DNA from: Dyadobacter frigoris
Lineage (GTDB): Bacteria > Bacteroidota > Bacteroidia > Cytophagales > Spirosomataceae
Assembly (NCBI RefSeq): GCF_005280585.1
Contig: NZ_SZVO01000007.1
Location: 248,001-312,000 of the forward strand
Reading direction: 5' to 3'
DNA: 64,000 bases
Numbering within the stretch: position 1 is the first letter of the stretch; every line of letters starts with the position of its first letter. Under the pieces are notes generated by a model. That model saw nothing but the letters and a program-made list of their open reading frames with translations, was not told where the DNA came from and searched no databases. The position numbers were made by a program, and so were the translations under genes. Shown piece by piece: positions 36,726-45,248 of this stretch.

Positions 36726-37598
36726 ATGGGAGAAACAACTCATTTTAGAACGATTATCATTTCTGACTTACACCTCGGAGCAGGTGGTTCCAAGGCAGAA
36801 GAAGTTACCAATTTTCTGAAAAGCTATTCATGTAAAAAGCTTATTCTGAATGGTGATATTATTGATGCCTGGCAGTTAAAAAAATATGGAGTCTGGAAAC
36901 GGAAACATACCATGTTTTTCAAACGGGTATTGAAGATGATTGAGGAAAATAAAACCAAGGTGATATACATCCGTGGAAATCATGACGATTTTCTTGACCA
37001 GATCATACCGTTGCGCCTGGGAAAACATTTCCAGATCAGAAAAGATTACATCCTGAATTCAGGTGAAAAACGATTTTATGTAACCCATGGCGATGTTTTT
37101 GATTCAATCACAACAAATCTTAAATGGCTCGCTTATCTGGGCGATATCGGATATACGTTTTTGCTTTGGGTAAATAAATTTTACAACAAATACAGAGCCT
37201 GGAAAGGATTACCTTACTATTCTCTTTCCCAAAAAATAAAACAATCGGTGAAAATGGCGGTGAATTATATGTCGGATTTTGAAGAAAAACTGACAGAACT
37301 TGCCCGTTCACGTGATTGCGACGGTGTAATCTGCGGCCATATCCATCACCCGGCCATTCGGGAAATTGATGGGGTGATGTACATGAATTCCGGCGACTGG
37401 GTTGAAACGCTAAGTGCTTTGGTTGAAGATTTTGAAGGAAACTGGAATCTTATTTACTACAATCAGCAGCATTTCGACGAAAAACCTGCTGAACAAAAAG
37501 AAGTAAGAACAAGCAGAATCGACAGCTTTCCTACAATAGACAAACAGGTAGCTTTCACAGGAATTGTTTTGGGTGAAGATAAGAGGCGGATTATTTAA
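36726..37598 (+). CDS. UDP-2,3-diacylglucosamine diphosphatase-like metallophosphoesterase
   Basis: A 290-residue calcineurin-type phosphoesterase of the LpxH family. All metal-site motifs are present: ISDLHLGAGGSK, LILNGDIIDAW, IRGNHDD, VTHGDVFD and CGHIHHP. LpxH hydrolyses UDP-2,3-diacylglucosamine in lipid A synthesis, but Bacteroidota have several paralogues, and this one is followed 8 nt later by a glycosyltransferase, so it may serve another glycolipid. A 290-residue length is longer than LpxH of E. coli (240). Confidence 0.85.
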   Translation: MGETTHFRTIIISDLHLGAGGSKAEEVTNFLKSYSCKKLILNGDIIDAWQLKKYGVWKRKHTMFFKRVLKMIEENKTKVIYIRGNHDDFLDQIIPLRLGKHFQIRKDYILNSGEKRFYVTHGDVFDSITTNLKWLAYLGDIGYTFLLWVNKFYNKYRAWKGLPYYSLSQKIKQSVKMAVNYMSDFEEKLTELARSRDCDGVICGHIHHPAIREIDGVMYMNSGDWVETLSALVEDFEGNWNLIYYNQQHFDEKPAEQKEVRTSRIDSFPTIDKQVAFTGIVLGEDKRRII

Positions 37599-37606
37599 TA
37601 CGGCTT

Positions 37607-38731
37607 ATGAGGATTTTGTTTTTGGTACAGGGTGAAGGAAGGGGACACCTTACGCAGGCTATATCTATGGGGCAGATCCTTCGCGGAGCTGGCCATGACC
37701 TTGTTGGCGCAATGGTTGGCAGCGCGGTCGGGCGGCTCATTCCTTCCTTTTTTAAAGAACAAATCCAGTCATCGGTTTATTATTTTAATGCACCCGGTAT
37801 TGTCTACAATGGTGGAGGAATGAATGTGAAAAGAACTTTGCTGAGCCTGGTCACGCATCTTCCACAATACATAAAAAGTTTACGCTATATACACCAGACG
37901 ATCCGCGAAATTCAGCCGGATCTGATCATTAGTTTTTACGAAACATACAGCGGCCTCTACAATGTGTTATATGGTACCAAAATACCGATGATCTGTATCG
38001 CGCATCAATATTTAATTCTTCATCCTGATTTTACTTCTCCCAAAAACAGCGGCATCAACCGCATACTGATCAACCTTAATTCCAAAGCTGCTTCCTGGAA
38101 AGCAAGTCAAAGGCTCGCTTTGTCGTTCCGGGAAATGGAATCACTGCCTGATGAAAAACTGATTGTGGTTCCACCACTTTTGAGACAAGAAGTCCGGGAT
38201 TTATATCCTTTGAAAGAAGATTTTTTCCTGGTGTACATGACCCATCATAGTTTGAGCGAGCAAATTATAGCATGGCACCTGAAACATCCGGAGATACGTC
38301 TGCAATGTTTTTGGGACAAGGCAGACGTTCCGGATGAGCATAAAATTGACGAAACGCTTACATTTCACAGAATCGACAGCCAGAAATATCTTTCCATGCT
38401 CGCCAGCTGCCGGGCGTTGGTAACAACTGCCGGATTCGAATCTGTTTGTGAAGCCATGTATCTGGGGAAACCTGTGATGATGGTTCCTGTTCCTAATCAT
38501 TACGAACAGGAATGTAATGCGCTGGATGGCGTTATTTCCGGTGCCGGTGTAACGTCAAAAACCTTCAACCTTTCCGTGCTGCTGGATTATCTCCCGCATC
38601 ACATTGACCAATCTGAAAAATTCAGAAACTGGTATCACAGAGGGGAAGCCATGTTTATTAAAAATGTTGAAGTTTTTGATAAAAATCCGCCTTCGCCAAA
38701 ACTTGCACTCGCAGGTCAAACTAAAAAATAA
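37607..38731 (+). CDS. MurG-like glycosyltransferase
   Basis: A 374-residue GT-B protein. The N-terminal MRILFLVQGEGRGHLTQAISM is the glycine-rich nucleotide-sugar transferase motif shared with MurG and UGT families, and the C-terminal domain has the donor site SCRALVTTAGFESVCEAMYLGKPVMMVP. No signal peptide is seen; peripheral attachment to the inner membrane is likely. It begins 8 nt after the phosphoesterase stop and is clearly co-transcribed with it. Donor and acceptor are unknown; PF13528-type transferase is the closest family I can name. Confidence 0.83.
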   Translation: MRILFLVQGEGRGHLTQAISMGQILRGAGHDLVGAMVGSAVGRLIPSFFKEQIQSSVYYFNAPGIVYNGGGMNVKRTLLSLVTHLPQYIKSLRYIHQTIREIQPDLIISFYETYSGLYNVLYGTKIPMICIAHQYLILHPDFTSPKNSGINRILINLNSKAASWKASQRLALSFREMESLPDEKLIVVPPLLRQEVRDLYPLKEDFFLVYMTHHSLSEQIIAWHLKHPEIRLQCFWDKADVPDEHKIDETLTFHRIDSQKYLSMLASCRALVTTAGFESVCEAMYLGKPVMMVPVPNHYEQECNALDGVISGAGVTSKTFNLSVLLDYLPHHIDQSEKFRNWYHRGEAMFIKNVEVFDKNPPSPKLALAGQTKK

Positions 38732-38737
38732 TTACCA

Positions 38738-39973
38738 TTAGATCTTCTTAAAAGGTATTTTGCTGAGCCGGCGAAGATTTTTCGGATCCGTAGCGTCAAG
38801 TTGGTATAAACCATCCGTGGCTGTCACAAAAACATTTTTTCCCCTGACGAATACGTTATTCGCCTGAATATCTTTTTCATGTGAAAGTAAATGCTGATCA
38901 ATTGTTGCCGTATCACGGACATCAAAAACTTTAAATCCACCAGTTCCTTCACAAACATAAAGAACTGGAAAATCAATACTTAATGCGCGTGGGCCGTCCA
39001 TGGGAAATTTCTTTATAAATCTTGGAGCACTAATATTACTTATATCAAAAAGTTTCAGCTGGTTTTCATTACCGCAAATGGTTTTTTCTCGTTGGGCGAT
39101 ATATGCGATATCATTTTGAACCACAATTTTATCGCATAAACTTACGGAGTCAAGACTTGAAACAAAATCAGGAATGGGAGGATTTGAATTGTCATAGATG
39201 GATACACTGGAACCATCCCCAATAAATATTTTATTTTGATAGGAAGAAATATTAGCAAAGACAATCCTAAAAGCAAGCGATATCTGTGGAGATAAATTTG
39301 TTTTGTTATTTAAATTGAATATTCCAAGACTGCCTGCGTCTGATGTATAGAGATAATTATATTGTATGACAAAACGGGGCGGTGTTTTTGAAAAGTCCAA
39401 ATACTCCGGACTGATTCTTATTTCATCTATTATTGGCGGTTCTACAAACTGCGTATTATCCTCACAATCAACTGCGGCCGTCTCTACGATCGTGTCTTTT
39501 TTATATTCATTAAAAAACAATCCATTCTGATCTGCTGACCACCATATTCCATTAAACCAGCCTGATTTAAACAAGACTGGAGAACGGCCTGTTTCCTTTG
39601 CATTTGCCGGATCCGTTATATCCAGAGAAACAAGGTCACAAAAACTGTCCGCATAGAGCACATTTTCGTTGATAATAATATCGCCATTTCCAGGTATCTG
39701 AATAAACGAAATAAAAGCTGGATTTGACGGATCGCTGTTATCGATTACATGTACACCTTGTTTAATCTCACTGACAAACAGATATTTATCCTTGAAAACG
39801 ATCTTCCCGGGGTCCTCAATTTCTCGGGGCGGCAAAACTTTCACACTATTTCGTATTTCTGAAAAGGGATGTGTGATCGCAATCTCACGGATGACAACTC
39901 TTGTTTCGGTACATTGATCTTTACAAGACCACAACCCACTGGCTAGCAGAATAACGAATAATTTAATTTTCAC
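38738..39973 (-). CDS. LVIVD-repeat lipoprotein
   Basis: A 411-residue surface-type lipoprotein, start taken as GTG at 39973 because it gives a signal peptide with lipobox LWSC, exactly aligned to its paralogue at 40802-42100. The protein is built of repeated beta-propeller-like units (GVHVIDNSDPSNPAFISF, LVSLDITDPANAKE, KLFDISNISAPRFIKK, GFKVFDVRDTATID) of the LVIVD type. Identity to the second copy is high in the N- and C-terminal thirds (both end in LRxLSKIPxKK) and lower in the middle. Role unknown; LVIVD repeats are cell-surface modules. Confidence 0.8.
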   Translation of the reverse strand: MKIKLFVILLASGLWSCKDQCTETRVVIREIAITHPFSEIRNSVKVLPPREIEDPGKIVFKDKYLFVSEIKQGVHVIDNSDPSNPAFISFIQIPGNGDIIINENVLYADSFCDLVSLDITDPANAKETGRSPVLFKSGWFNGIWWSADQNGLFFNEYKKDTIVETAAVDCEDNTQFVEPPIIDEIRISPEYLDFSKTPPRFVIQYNYLYTSDAGSLGIFNLNNKTNLSPQISLAFRIVFANISSYQNKIFIGDGSSVSIYDNSNPPIPDFVSSLDSVSLCDKIVVQNDIAYIAQREKTICGNENQLKLFDISNISAPRFIKKFPMDGPRALSIDFPVLYVCEGTGGFKVFDVRDTATIDQHLLSHEKDIQANNVFVRGKNVFVTATDGLYQLDATDPKNLRRLSKIPFKKI

Positions 39974-40137
39974 GACGTTGAGTATAATAAGAAGAGGGAG
40001 ATATGATTTTAAAAATCGTATCGAATATAATAAAAAAAGAAGGTATCTACGCGAAAATAAGCCCGTCTGAAATATTATCTCCAGGCGAGCTTTCATGCCT
40101 ACTAAACTGACTTTTAAATCATTGAAAGATACTAGTC

Positions 40138-40728
40138 TTAAAAACTTATTCCAATCCTGGCAGCCACCCGATTATAAACCCTATCTTCATAACGAACAGT
40201 CTGGTTGTAAAGTAAAGGTTTATCAGCATATGCTTCCTGCCGTTTGTAAGTTACTGAAAATGTAAAAGTAGAGCTATTGATTTTTCCCATTCGCAACCCA
40301 ACTCCTGGATTTATCATCCAGCCACCTTTTGTTTTATAGCCATCAGAATCCTGGTTTAGCCAATTAAAACCGTAACCTGCATCACCTGTAAGAAACAATC
40401 TCGCTTTTGAACCTTTTGTAATATCATAACGGATTCCGGCTGCTATTGGATTTAACAGTGCCGTTTTATACCAATCAAAACCCAGAGTAACTCCCACATC
40501 CAGCCGCTGGTTCAAATGAATTCCGTTAAATGTCTGAATGCTCAGACTGGCTTTGCTATCCACTTTATTTTGATCATTGCCGTAACCTGAGTTATTTACA
40601 TATTTCACACGACCAAACAGACCTCCAAATTCTGTGTGGTTTACAAATTTCTTTTTAAAAGATCCTTCCTGTGCCAGAGAAGTAGAAATAGCCAGAATGG
40701 CTACGAAGAATGAAAAAAGTATTTTCAT
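40138..40728 (-). CDS. Small outer-membrane beta-barrel protein
   Basis: A 196-residue protein from the ATG at 40728, with signal peptide MKILFSFFVAILAISTSLAQ. The rest has alternating hydrophobic and polar beta strands (DVGVTLGFDWYKTALL, RLFLTGDAGYGFNWL, MINPGVGLRMGKINSSTFTFSVTYKR) and ends RIGISF, with a terminal Phe typical of BAM substrates. It resembles 8-stranded outer-membrane barrels. It lies between the two LVIVD paralogues on the same strand with gaps of 73 and 164 nt. Confidence 0.8.
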   Translation of the reverse strand: MKILFSFFVAILAISTSLAQEGSFKKKFVNHTEFGGLFGRVKYVNNSGYGNDQNKVDSKASLSIQTFNGIHLNQRLDVGVTLGFDWYKTALLNPIAAGIRYDITKGSKARLFLTGDAGYGFNWLNQDSDGYKTKGGWMINPGVGLRMGKINSSTFTFSVTYKRQEAYADKPLLYNQTVRYEDRVYNRVAARIGISF

Positions 40729-40801
40729 TTTATATTTTTTAAACTGTTGAGGGAGAAACCGGTACAAACGATTTGTTCAGACTAAAATAGTCCAAAAAAA
40801 A

Positions 40802-42100
40802 TTACTGAATTGCTTTTTTAACCGGTATCTTACTTAGCTCACGAAGGTTTGCCGGATCGCTCGCATCGTATTGATAAAAACCGTCGTCTCCAATGAGTAA
40901 AAGTGTTTTTCCAAGCGAGATCACATCGTAAGCGTGCATATCCTTTTTAAAAGAAAGAAGATGCTGGTCAACGTTATTTTTATCAGTCACATCAAAAACT
41001 TTGAGACCTTTATCTCCTTCACATAGGTAAAGTGTTGGAAAATCGATACTCAAACCGTGTGGATTTTCCATCTGATATGATTTGATAAGCGTCGGAGATG
41101 ATGCATTACTAACATCTACGAGATCGAGCTGATTTTCAGTTCCAGCACAAGCTGTACCCGTTCTGAGTGTCACATAGGCGATATCATCATGTACAACTAC
41201 GGGATCGCATGCGCGGCCATGCTGGAAATTGGACAGCTGCTTAGGCGATGCCGGATCTGTATTATCATAAATAAACATTCCGGTTGTCGAACCCAGGAAA
41301 AGTTTTCGTTGGTATGGAAATATTGTTTCAACATTCCAGCCAATATTTACGGTTGCAAAATCGGTTGGTTTGGTAGGATTAGCGATGTTGAATAACCGTA
41401 AATTCCCTTGTCCAACGGTATACAGGTATTGATCATAAAGCGCAAAACGAGACATAGAGCCAGCCTGCCCGTTGGTAGCCGCAGAGACAGAAGAAGAACC
41501 TGAACTTAAAGCTTTCGTACCACCATCTGCATAGAAACTATAATAGAGATACTGGGTGAAATCTTCCTCACAACTGGTTGTAACAGTTTCTGTAACATAA
41601 TCGATTGTGTAATCCTGAATCGTAAGATTATCAACGCCATTGGTCTGGTTCAGATACCAGGAGGCACCGTCAAACTGGCCATTCCTAAAAACATTTTCGA
41701 CACGGCTTACTTCTTTCGGATTTACAGGATCACTTAAATCCAAAGCTACAAGATCGGTATAGCTGTCGGCATACAAAATATTATCACGAACGGACATGTC
41801 GCCGTTTCCGGGAATTTTAATAAAGGAAACAAAACTTGGATTTGCCGGATCGCTGTTGTTGATCACATGAATTCCTTCTTTTATTTCATTGATAAACAAA
41901 TAATTACCTTTCACATAAATTTTCCCCGGTCTTATCAGCTCGTGTGGAGCCTCCGCCTTTACACTGCTTCGTAGTTCTTTAAGCGCGATAGAAACCGGAG
42001 TATATCGTCGTGTAATACGGGTTTCCTTACACTGATCATTACAAGACCATAAACTGCTGGCCAACAATACAAAGAGGATCGGAAGTAAATATTTTTTCAT
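40802..42100 (-). CDS. LVIVD-repeat lipoprotein, second copy
   Basis: A 432-residue lipoprotein with lipobox LWSC at Cys20. Repeats of the form HVINNSDPANPSFVSF, LVALDLSDPVNPKEVSR, LFNIANPTKPTDF, LVDVSNASSPTLIKS and GLKVFDVTDKNNVD make up the protein. Compared with the downstream copy it has a longer central insertion around the FTQYLYYSFYADGGTKALSSGSSS segment. It is the first gene after the motif GTTACAACC-N13-GCGTGTC, so it is a candidate target of the ECF sigma factor at 45223. Confidence 0.82.
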   Translation of the reverse strand: MKKYLLPILFVLLASSLWSCNDQCKETRITRRYTPVSIALKELRSSVKAEAPHELIRPGKIYVKGNYLFINEIKEGIHVINNSDPANPSFVSFIKIPGNGDMSVRDNILYADSYTDLVALDLSDPVNPKEVSRVENVFRNGQFDGASWYLNQTNGVDNLTIQDYTIDYVTETVTTSCEEDFTQYLYYSFYADGGTKALSSGSSSVSAATNGQAGSMSRFALYDQYLYTVGQGNLRLFNIANPTKPTDFATVNIGWNVETIFPYQRKLFLGSTTGMFIYDNTDPASPKQLSNFQHGRACDPVVVHDDIAYVTLRTGTACAGTENQLDLVDVSNASSPTLIKSYQMENPHGLSIDFPTLYLCEGDKGLKVFDVTDKNNVDQHLLSFKKDMHAYDVISLGKTLLLIGDDGFYQYDASDPANLRELSKIPVKKAIQ

Positions 42101-42156
42101 GACGGCAGGGATTTGTTAGAGAAGATTCAGTGAAACTTTTTCTTACTAAAACAATA

Positions 42157-42185
42157 GACACGCGGATTGAAAGAAAGGTTGTAAC
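42157..42185 (-). promoter_or_regulatory. Candidate ECF-sigma promoter of the LVIVD gene set
   Basis: On the minus strand GTTACAACC (42185-42177), 13 nt, GCGTGTC (42163-42157), about 57 nt before the start codon at 42100. The same 16 bases at the same spacing occur upstream of the ECF sigma gene (45917-45945). The ACAAC ... CGTGTC pattern resembles ECF promoters of the AAC-N16-CGT kind. Confidence 0.6.
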
Positions 42186-42189
42186 CTAA

Positions 42190-42226
42190 CAAACAAAATC
42201 GTCCGCAAGCAAAGCCAGCGGACGAT
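42190..42226 (-). terminator. Terminator downstream of the serpin gene
   Basis: A perfect 9-bp stem ATCGTCCGC / GCGGACGAT (42198-42206 with 42218-42226). On the minus strand it is followed by TTTGTTTGTT. Confidence 0.65.
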
Positions 42227-42270
42227 AACGCACCCCGAAAACGTCGATTGACACCAACGTTTATTTTCTT

Positions 42271-42336
42271 TTAGCTTTTGGCAGTTAGCGATTAGGCGTT
42301 AGTATGGATAATTAACCAACTTTCGCCAAAAGCTAA
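42271..42336. repeat. Inverted repeat of GCTAA-rich words
   Basis: TTAGCTTTTGGC at 42271-42282 faces GCCAAAAGCTAA at 42325-42336, a perfect 12-bp inverted repeat. Next to both arms are further GTTAGC / GCTAAC / TTAGG words, so the region from 42271 to 42355 is an imperfect long inverted repeat. It lies just after the serpin stop codon. Confidence 0.6.
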
Positions 42337-42353
42337 TCCCTAACAGCTAACGG

Positions 42354-43586
42354 CTATTTACTATCCGGATTCATGATTCTCCCCATGAACAAAATCGTAT
42401 TTGATGTTTTTTCGCTAATGATGATCCCGAATGGGTGGTTGCAAATGATTTCTTTTGATGGCCCGGCCGATGTTAGTCCAATCCCGATTGTTGTTACCGC
42501 TGCCGCTTCTGTACCTTTTTCGTCGATTCCGAGATAGGTATTCTGCTTAACAAACGCTACCGAAATTTCTTCCGTTTTATTAATTTTCTTTAAATCAGCA
42601 GCGCTGGTGAAAGCTTTAATAATGCCCATGTTTACCAAAGTTGTATCCAGCCGTTTTCCGTAATCCAGAGTTAAACGAGGTAAACCAACCGTTACTTTTG
42701 TTTTAGATTCATTTGTTCGCAAACCTGTCCATTCCTCTGAAGTAAAGGAATCTATTATATCATTAATTACTATATCTTTTTGCGGGACGATAATAGTCAT
42801 TTCGTACTGACCATTTCCATATGGCAATCTTACGGCAGTATATTTTTCAGAATAATTAACTACAAATTCAGACTCCACCGACATCATTTTGACATACTTA
42901 GCCAAGCCATTACTCAGATAAAATAGCTTATCCGACGTATTGTTAGAATTAAATTGCTTAGCCCAGTTTCCTTTAAAATATAAGGCATTCAATAAAAACA
43001 TCCGATCATTCGGACTGATTTTGTCAAGTACTTTTTTAATTTTCCCATTGGTTTTGTCACTGGCCCATTGGTTAATTTTATCCTTGGCCGCATCGTTAAA
43101 TTCCAAACCGGTAACTTCTGCGTTAAAAGACTGATTTAAGACATTTTTAAAATCAGTTTCTACCTGAAAAGTATTTTTGTACCAAACCGAATTGGCAAGG
43201 CCAAGCGTTACTTTGGAATCCGCCACAGGCATATCATTCAAAAGCGTTTTGTAAGCATCATTGAGATCTGCCAGCGAAACCCCTTCCATTTTCAATGTTT
43301 TCAGGATTTCTGCTGCGGTTTCATTTTCAGCACCATTCAAAAGCATGCCCAGCGCGATGTGAAGACTAAGCGGGGATACAAATAAATTTGCCTCGGGCTT
43401 TTCAAAAACCTGTAAGTTTTTAAAGAAATCGAACGCAAAATCGTTGGTACCGGCAGAAATCCGTGCGGGAATTTGTACCGGGTGCACTTCACCCGGGCCA
43501 GTATCGATATCGTCGTTACTACAACTTAAAAGAATTCCCGCCAGAACAGCAGGAATCAACATCTTGATTTGGAATATTTTATTCAT
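42354..43586 (-). CDS. Serpin-family lipoprotein
   Basis: A 410-residue serine/cysteine-protease inhibitor of the serpin fold with lipobox LLSC at Cys22, so it is membrane-tethered. Family landmarks: NLFVSPLSLHIALGMLLNGA, LANSVWYK, LNALYFKGNWAKQF, and NHPFGIIISEKTSNTILFMGRI at the C-terminus. The reactive-centre hinge EKGTEAAAV fits the small-residue pattern of inhibitory serpins; counting from the P17 Glu puts the scissile bond near L-T-S in GIGLTSAG. It may guard the cell from host or community proteases, or from its own exported ones (inference). Confidence 0.93.
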   Translation of the reverse strand: MNKIFQIKMLIPAVLAGILLSCSNDDIDTGPGEVHPVQIPARISAGTNDFAFDFFKNLQVFEKPEANLFVSPLSLHIALGMLLNGAENETAAEILKTLKMEGVSLADLNDAYKTLLNDMPVADSKVTLGLANSVWYKNTFQVETDFKNVLNQSFNAEVTGLEFNDAAKDKINQWASDKTNGKIKKVLDKISPNDRMFLLNALYFKGNWAKQFNSNNTSDKLFYLSNGLAKYVKMMSVESEFVVNYSEKYTAVRLPYGNGQYEMTIIVPQKDIVINDIIDSFTSEEWTGLRTNESKTKVTVGLPRLTLDYGKRLDTTLVNMGIIKAFTSAADLKKINKTEEISVAFVKQNTYLGIDEKGTEAAAVTTIGIGLTSAGPSKEIICNHPFGIIISEKTSNTILFMGRIMNPDSK

Positions 43587-43697
43587 GGCTAATAAATAAA
43601 ATGTGTATAGGTTTTCAGCTTTTTTGAACCTTCGTAGCAGGTTATGTTATGAAGAGTCAATTCCGTGCTGATTGGTTGGAATGAGTCAAATATTTTT

Positions 43698-45248
43698 TTA
43701 AAAAGAATATCTCACACCCCAGGCAACACCATATAAAGAAGGATGCGATTCCAGAGATTCGCTGGTTTTAAATCCTGAAAGCAGCGACTTCTGATAAGAT
43801 CCTGAAAGTGTTGCCTTTAATCTTGCCGACAATTTATAGTTGAAACGCAGACCGGTTGTTGCCGAGTAATTCAAATTACGGTAAACATCATCCTTCGCTT
43901 TTGTTGTAATAACAGTTCCCGAAGCAGACTCAAATTCATTGTTGACAAAGAAATTCGTTATCACTCCACCCACAACCGAATAGCTTAATTTCTTATCGGG
44001 ATTTAATGTAAAACCTGCCTGAACAGGAACCTGAACAAAACGGTAATTATTATTGACTTCTTTATTTAAATCAATATAAAGGGTATTGGAAGAAGATAAA
44101 GGAGCACCAGTAGTAGGACTATTAGGAGACGCATTAGACCCCAAAGCAGCTTTATCCGCAAATGCACTTTGCAAAACATTTTCCGACTGACTGGTAACTG
44201 CATTCAATAAATATCCACCACCTTCATAGGTCGAATTTCCCTGTAAATAATTCAAACCCGTTTCTACCGACCAGTGTTTGGAAATACGTTTCGCCCCCTG
44301 TGTCTGAACGGCATAAGATGCTCCTGAACGGCTGCTTCCTGACAAGGATTGCCGCGATGCATTCGCTGAAGCATATGCACTTGGCGCATTCGTTACATTG
44401 ATATTTGGATTAAAACTCGCAGGCATCACATTCACATCAGCCCAATATTCCTGTTTTTTCTTTTCTTTTTTGGGAGGTTTGCTTTCAGCCATCGGATCTG
44501 GCTTGAAAAATACATATCGTTTCTGCATATAAACATCCAGATCTTTATAACCGATCGGCGTCAACGCTTCTGCCAGAATCTGGCTTGCCGCATCCAGATT
44601 TGCTATCGCAATCGGTTTTTCCGGATTGTTTGTCAAATCAGACATTTCTTTTGTTGCAGTAATTTCTTTCGTTTTCTTAAAATCACTGACAATCAAAGAT
44701 TTTCCCTCCTTTTTAAATTCTGATGCCGTGGCGATAATATTTTCAACCGGAGGTGCAACGATATTTCCACCTTTTCCAAATGCAGATTTTTGTTCTGCCA
44801 ATTTTTCCACGGTGTTTTTGGAAACATTTACTCTTTCCGGCAATTCTTTGCTTCTTCCAACATTTGCAATTGCGCTTTCAGAATTTAAATTCTGCTCTTT
44901 TCCGTTTTGTTTTTGAGTTGAAATAATACTTTCATTTTCTTCAGCAATTGTTTTTTGAGTATCTGAGGCTGATTTATTAGCCGCGATTTGCGTCTCTGCT
45001 TTATTATTATTCACATCGTAAGAACCATCCCATAAAGCTATACCAACCAGCAGCAATGCTGCTACCGAAGCTGCTGCATACCAATATCCTGGTGTTTTCC
45101 ACCACAGCGGAATTACTTTTTCCCTTTCTTCCTCGTCAAGGCGGGCCTCTATGCCTTCCCAGGCAGATAGAGGAGGCGTTTCAGAAGCTTCCTGAAATGC
45201 CCTTTTCCATTGCTCATCAAAGCTATTTTTTTTGGACGGATCCATCAT
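43698..45248 (-). CDS. Dual-membrane-spanning anti-sigma-like protein: cytoplasmic domain, one TM, outer-membrane barrel
   Basis: A 516-residue protein from the ATG at 45248 (another ATG follows at once), overlapping the end of the sigma gene by 26 nt. Residues 1-50 are a charged soluble segment (FDEQWKRAFQEASETPPLSAWEGIEARL) like an anti-sigma domain. A transmembrane helix sits at about 56-73. A long K/E/S/N-rich linker runs to about 300. The C-terminal 200 residues are beta-strand rich (KHWSVETGLNYLQGNSTY, FVQVPVQAGFTLNPDKK, LNYSATTGLRFNYKLSARL) and end GVRYSF, with the C-terminal Phe of barrel proteins. This layout matches the Dma anti-sigma factors described in Bacteroides. Confidence 0.82.
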   Translation of the reverse strand: MMDPSKKNSFDEQWKRAFQEASETPPLSAWEGIEARLDEEEREKVIPLWWKTPGYWYAAASVAALLLVGIALWDGSYDVNNNKAETQIAANKSASDTQKTIAEENESIISTQKQNGKEQNLNSESAIANVGRSKELPERVNVSKNTVEKLAEQKSAFGKGGNIVAPPVENIIATASEFKKEGKSLIVSDFKKTKEITATKEMSDLTNNPEKPIAIANLDAASQILAEALTPIGYKDLDVYMQKRYVFFKPDPMAESKPPKKEKKKQEYWADVNVMPASFNPNINVTNAPSAYASANASRQSLSGSSRSGASYAVQTQGAKRISKHWSVETGLNYLQGNSTYEGGGYLLNAVTSQSENVLQSAFADKAALGSNASPNSPTTGAPLSSSNTLYIDLNKEVNNNYRFVQVPVQAGFTLNPDKKLSYSVVGGVITNFFVNNEFESASGTVITTKAKDDVYRNLNYSATTGLRFNYKLSARLKATLSGSYQKSLLSGFKTSESLESHPSLYGVAWGVRYSF

